Below, piece after piece: positions 62,286-64,000 of a stretch of DNA of 64,000 bases (positions are counted from its first letter, which is position 1; the number at the start of each line of letters is the position of its first letter). The notes under the pieces were generated by a model. The model searched no databases. It was not told where the DNA came from and saw only the letters and a program-made list of their open reading frames with translations. The stretch lies in the NCBI GenBank assembly GCA_041751955.1, contig JBGSIB010000057.1, positions 12,281 to 76,280 on the forward strand, given 5' to 3'. The translations under genes and the position numbers were made by a program. Source of the DNA: UBA2040 sp041751955 (lineage in GTDB: Bacteria; Bacteroidota; Bacteroidia; Flavobacteriales_D; Crocinitomicaceae).

Positions 62286-64000
62286 TCAATTTCTCAATAT
62301 CTTCCCAAACTTCACCAAACTCTCCATACGTTCCAAGGTTTTCTTCTCGGCGCAAAGTTCTACGAAAGTTCTTCGTTCCAAATCCAACAGGTACTGTTCT
62401 GAAACTACTGTATTTTCGCTTAAATCGCCACCGCAAAGTACGTTTCCTAGTTTTTCAGAAATAACTCTGTCGTGCTCAGACATGTAATTTCCAGAAACCA
62501 TCGAATTGGCGCCAACATACACGATACCGAGACCTTCTTGTCCCATCACCGTGATGTTTTTTTCTCTCAAAGGTGGAGCATAACCAATGGCTATCATTTC
62601 CAAACACGCTGCTTTTGCTCTTGCCAATTGGTATTCGCGGCTGACCACAATTTCATCAATTCCTTCTCGTAAATAACCCAAATCAAAGGCTTCTGCTGCA
62701 GATGTAGAAACTTTGGCTTGACCAATCGTAAGGAATTTTTCACGGAGTAAATTGATTTTGATGTCTCCGTCGTGCAATTCATCCGAAAAACGTTTGGCAA
62801 ACTCTTTTGAACCACCTCCGCCAGGAATCAGTCCAACACCAAATTCTACCAATCCCATGTACAATTCAGCGTGAGCTACAACTTTGTCGGCGTGCATAGA
62901 CATCTCGCAACCTCCGCCCAGAGCCATATTATGCGGTGCGACAATTACTGGAATATTCGAATAACGAATGCGCATCATGGTGTCTTGAAAGGCTTTTACC
63001 GCAAAATTCAATTCATCATAATCTTGCTCTATCGCCAACATGAAAATCATTCCGACGTTTGCACCTGCTGAAAAATTTTGACCTGTATTTGAAATGACGA
63101 GTCCTTTGTATTCTTTTTCCGCAAGATCAATGGCTTTGTTTATCCCCTCAATTACTCCTCCACCGATAGTATTCATCTTGGTATGGAATTCGAGGTTCAA
63201 AATTCCCTCACCTATATTGACAATTGTCACGTCTGAATTTTTCCAAACCGTGTTGTCATCGCGTAGCGCATCCAAAATCACTAAATCTTCCGTGCCTGGA
63301 ATCACTTGATATTCTCCGATTTCTTGGTTGTAATATTGACGAGAGCCATTTATCGTTTTATAGAAAGTAGTCATTCCTTTTGCTTTCAGATCATTGACCC
63401 AAGCAGCAACTTCATGATTTCCATCTGCTATCCATTTCAAACCGGCATCCAAACCAACGATATCCCATGTTTCAAAAGGCCCTAACTCCCATCCGAAACC
63501 AGCTTTTAAAGCATCGTCAATTTTGTATAAATCGTCCGTGATTTCTGGCAGGCGATTCGAAACGTAAGCAAAAAGTCCTGCGAATAATTTACGATAGAAC
63601 TCTCCAGCTTTATCCATGCCGTTGACCAACATTTTAGTACGTTGTTTTAAATCATCAACTGACTTGGTCATTTCTAGTGTAGCAAATTTCGCTTTTTCTT
63701 GTGAGCGATATTCTAAGGTTTTCAAATCCAAAACTTGAATTTCGCTGGAACCATCGGCTGCTTTTACTTTTTTGTAAAATCCTTGTCCCGTTTTGGAACC
63801 TAGCCAATTGTTTTCGGCCATTTTAGAAATGTAATCCGGCAAAACAAATAAATCTTTCGCTTCGTCATTTGGACAATTTTCTTTCAAACCATTCGCTACA
63901 TGAATCAAAGTATCCAAACCAACAACGTCGCAAGTTCGGAAAGTCGCAGATTTTGGTCGTCCCAAAACAGGTCCAGTCAATTTATCTACTTCCTCAACCG
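62286..64000 (-). CDS. Multifunctional 3-hydroxyacyl-CoA dehydrogenase/enoyl-CoA hydratase, C-terminal part
   Basis: About 571 codons are visible; the frame is open at the window edge (V-E-E-V-D-K-L-T-G-P), so the N-terminal NAD-binding domain lies outside. The visible part starts in the 3-hydroxyacyl-CoA dehydrogenase C-terminal domains (R-P-K-S-A-T-F-R-T-C-D-V-V-G-L-D) with a second copy (A-G-F-G-W-E-L-G-P-F-E-T-W-D), then an enoyl-CoA hydratase domain (N-F-S-A-G-A-N-V-G-M, A-L-G-G-G-C-E-M, G-L-I-P-G-G-G-G-S). The dehydrogenase-then-hydratase order is the reverse of Escherichia coli FadB and usual in Bacteroidota. It oxidises enoyl-CoA via hydroxyacyl-CoA to ketoacyl-CoA for the downstream thiolase. 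Confidence 0.92.
   Translation of the reverse strand, partial: VEEVDKLTGPVLGRPKSATFRTCDVVGLDTLIHVANGLKENCPNDEAKDLFVLPDYISKMAENNWLGSKTGQGFYKKVKAADGSSEIQVLDLKTLEYRSQEKAKFATLEMTKSVDDLKQRTKMLVNGMDKAGEFYRKLFAGLFAYVSNRLPEITDDLYKIDDALKAGFGWELGPFETWDIVGLDAGLKWIADGNHEVAAWVNDLKAKGMTTFYKTINGSRQYYNQEIGEYQVIPGTEDLVILDALRDDNTVWKNSDVTIVNIGEGILNLEFHTKMNTIGGGVIEGINKAIDLAEKEYKGLVISNTGQNFSAGANVGMIFMLAIEQDYDELNFAVKAFQDTMMRIRYSNIPVIVAPHNMALGGGCEMSMHADKVVAHAELYMGLVEFGVGLIPGGGGSKEFAKRFSDELHDGDIKINLLREKFLTIGQAKVSTSAAEAFDLGYLREGIDEIVVSREYQLARAKAACLEMIAIGYAPPLREKNITVMGQEGLGIVYVGANSMVSGNYMSEHDRVISEKLGNVLCGGDLSENTVVSEQYLLDLERRTFVELCAEKKTLERMESLVKFGKILRN

Noticed and set aside
62245..62436. Small minus-strand open frame overlapping the 3' end of the multifunctional fatty-acid gene
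   Set aside because: It is a shifted-frame shadow of the hydratase coding sequence running into degenerate repeats.

Overview
The window is AT-rich and reads as the chromosome of a free-living member of the Bacteroidota, probably Flavobacteriales (Crocinitomicaceae/Cryomorphaceae-like). The reasons are: many large secreted proteins that end in type IX secretion (T9SS) C-terminal sorting domains, signal peptides ending in A-Q, many TAnnTTTG promoter boxes just upstream of start codons, and Bacteroidota-specific families (DUF4836, DUF5777, choice-of-anchor V, DUF7033-type deacetylase). I see no tRNA, rRNA, CRISPR array, prophage or transposase.

Layout. 1-5513: the end of a DinB-like gene, then a giant T9SS surface protein gene carrying one nonsense codon and one frameshift. 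5683-7920: an intact FG-GAP repeat T9SS protein. 7917-9935: ispE and accA. 10003-10348: a decayed small secreted protein. 10461-17568: an FAD oxidoreductase overlapping a membrane polyferredoxin, then three glycosyltransferases, one with a secreted-type carboxypeptidase-regulatory domain fused to its N terminus. 17565-23340: yidD, a lytic transglycosylase, msrB, a cation diffusion facilitator and lipoproteins. 23393-26248: a cytochrome c / DUF5777 beta-barrel / T9SS CxxCH-protein cluster that could form an outer-membrane redox unit. 26365-39584: housekeeping genes (5-formyl-THF cyclo-ligase, fabI, wecB with a deacetylase, radC, mscS, efp, rimO), with a 137-bp tandem repeat at 36288-36640.

39693-59759 is the most unusual part. 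A two-gene cassette (a large beta-helix T9SS protein followed by a PKD-domain T9SS protein) occurs twice on the minus strand, on either side of an RND efflux operon and one hypothetical gene. The large proteins share a C-terminal chassis but carry different heads: an M43 metallopeptidase in one, BNR-like propeller repeats in the other. The promoters/leaders of the two cassettes are conserved. The small proteins share a near-identical C-terminal DNA tract. Short TTCGACTACGCTCAG-type repeats sit at the tail, between the genes and once inside a coding region. One large gene is disrupted by a (TA)5 slippage frameshift plus a nonsense codon.

59853-64000: an AhpD-like protein, then fatty-acid beta-oxidation genes (thiolase and a multifunctional FadB/FadJ-type enzyme that runs off the window). 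A four-helix-bundle gene flanked by inverted degenerate repeats lies between those two.

All family calls come from reading motifs and overall sequence character; no database search was run.
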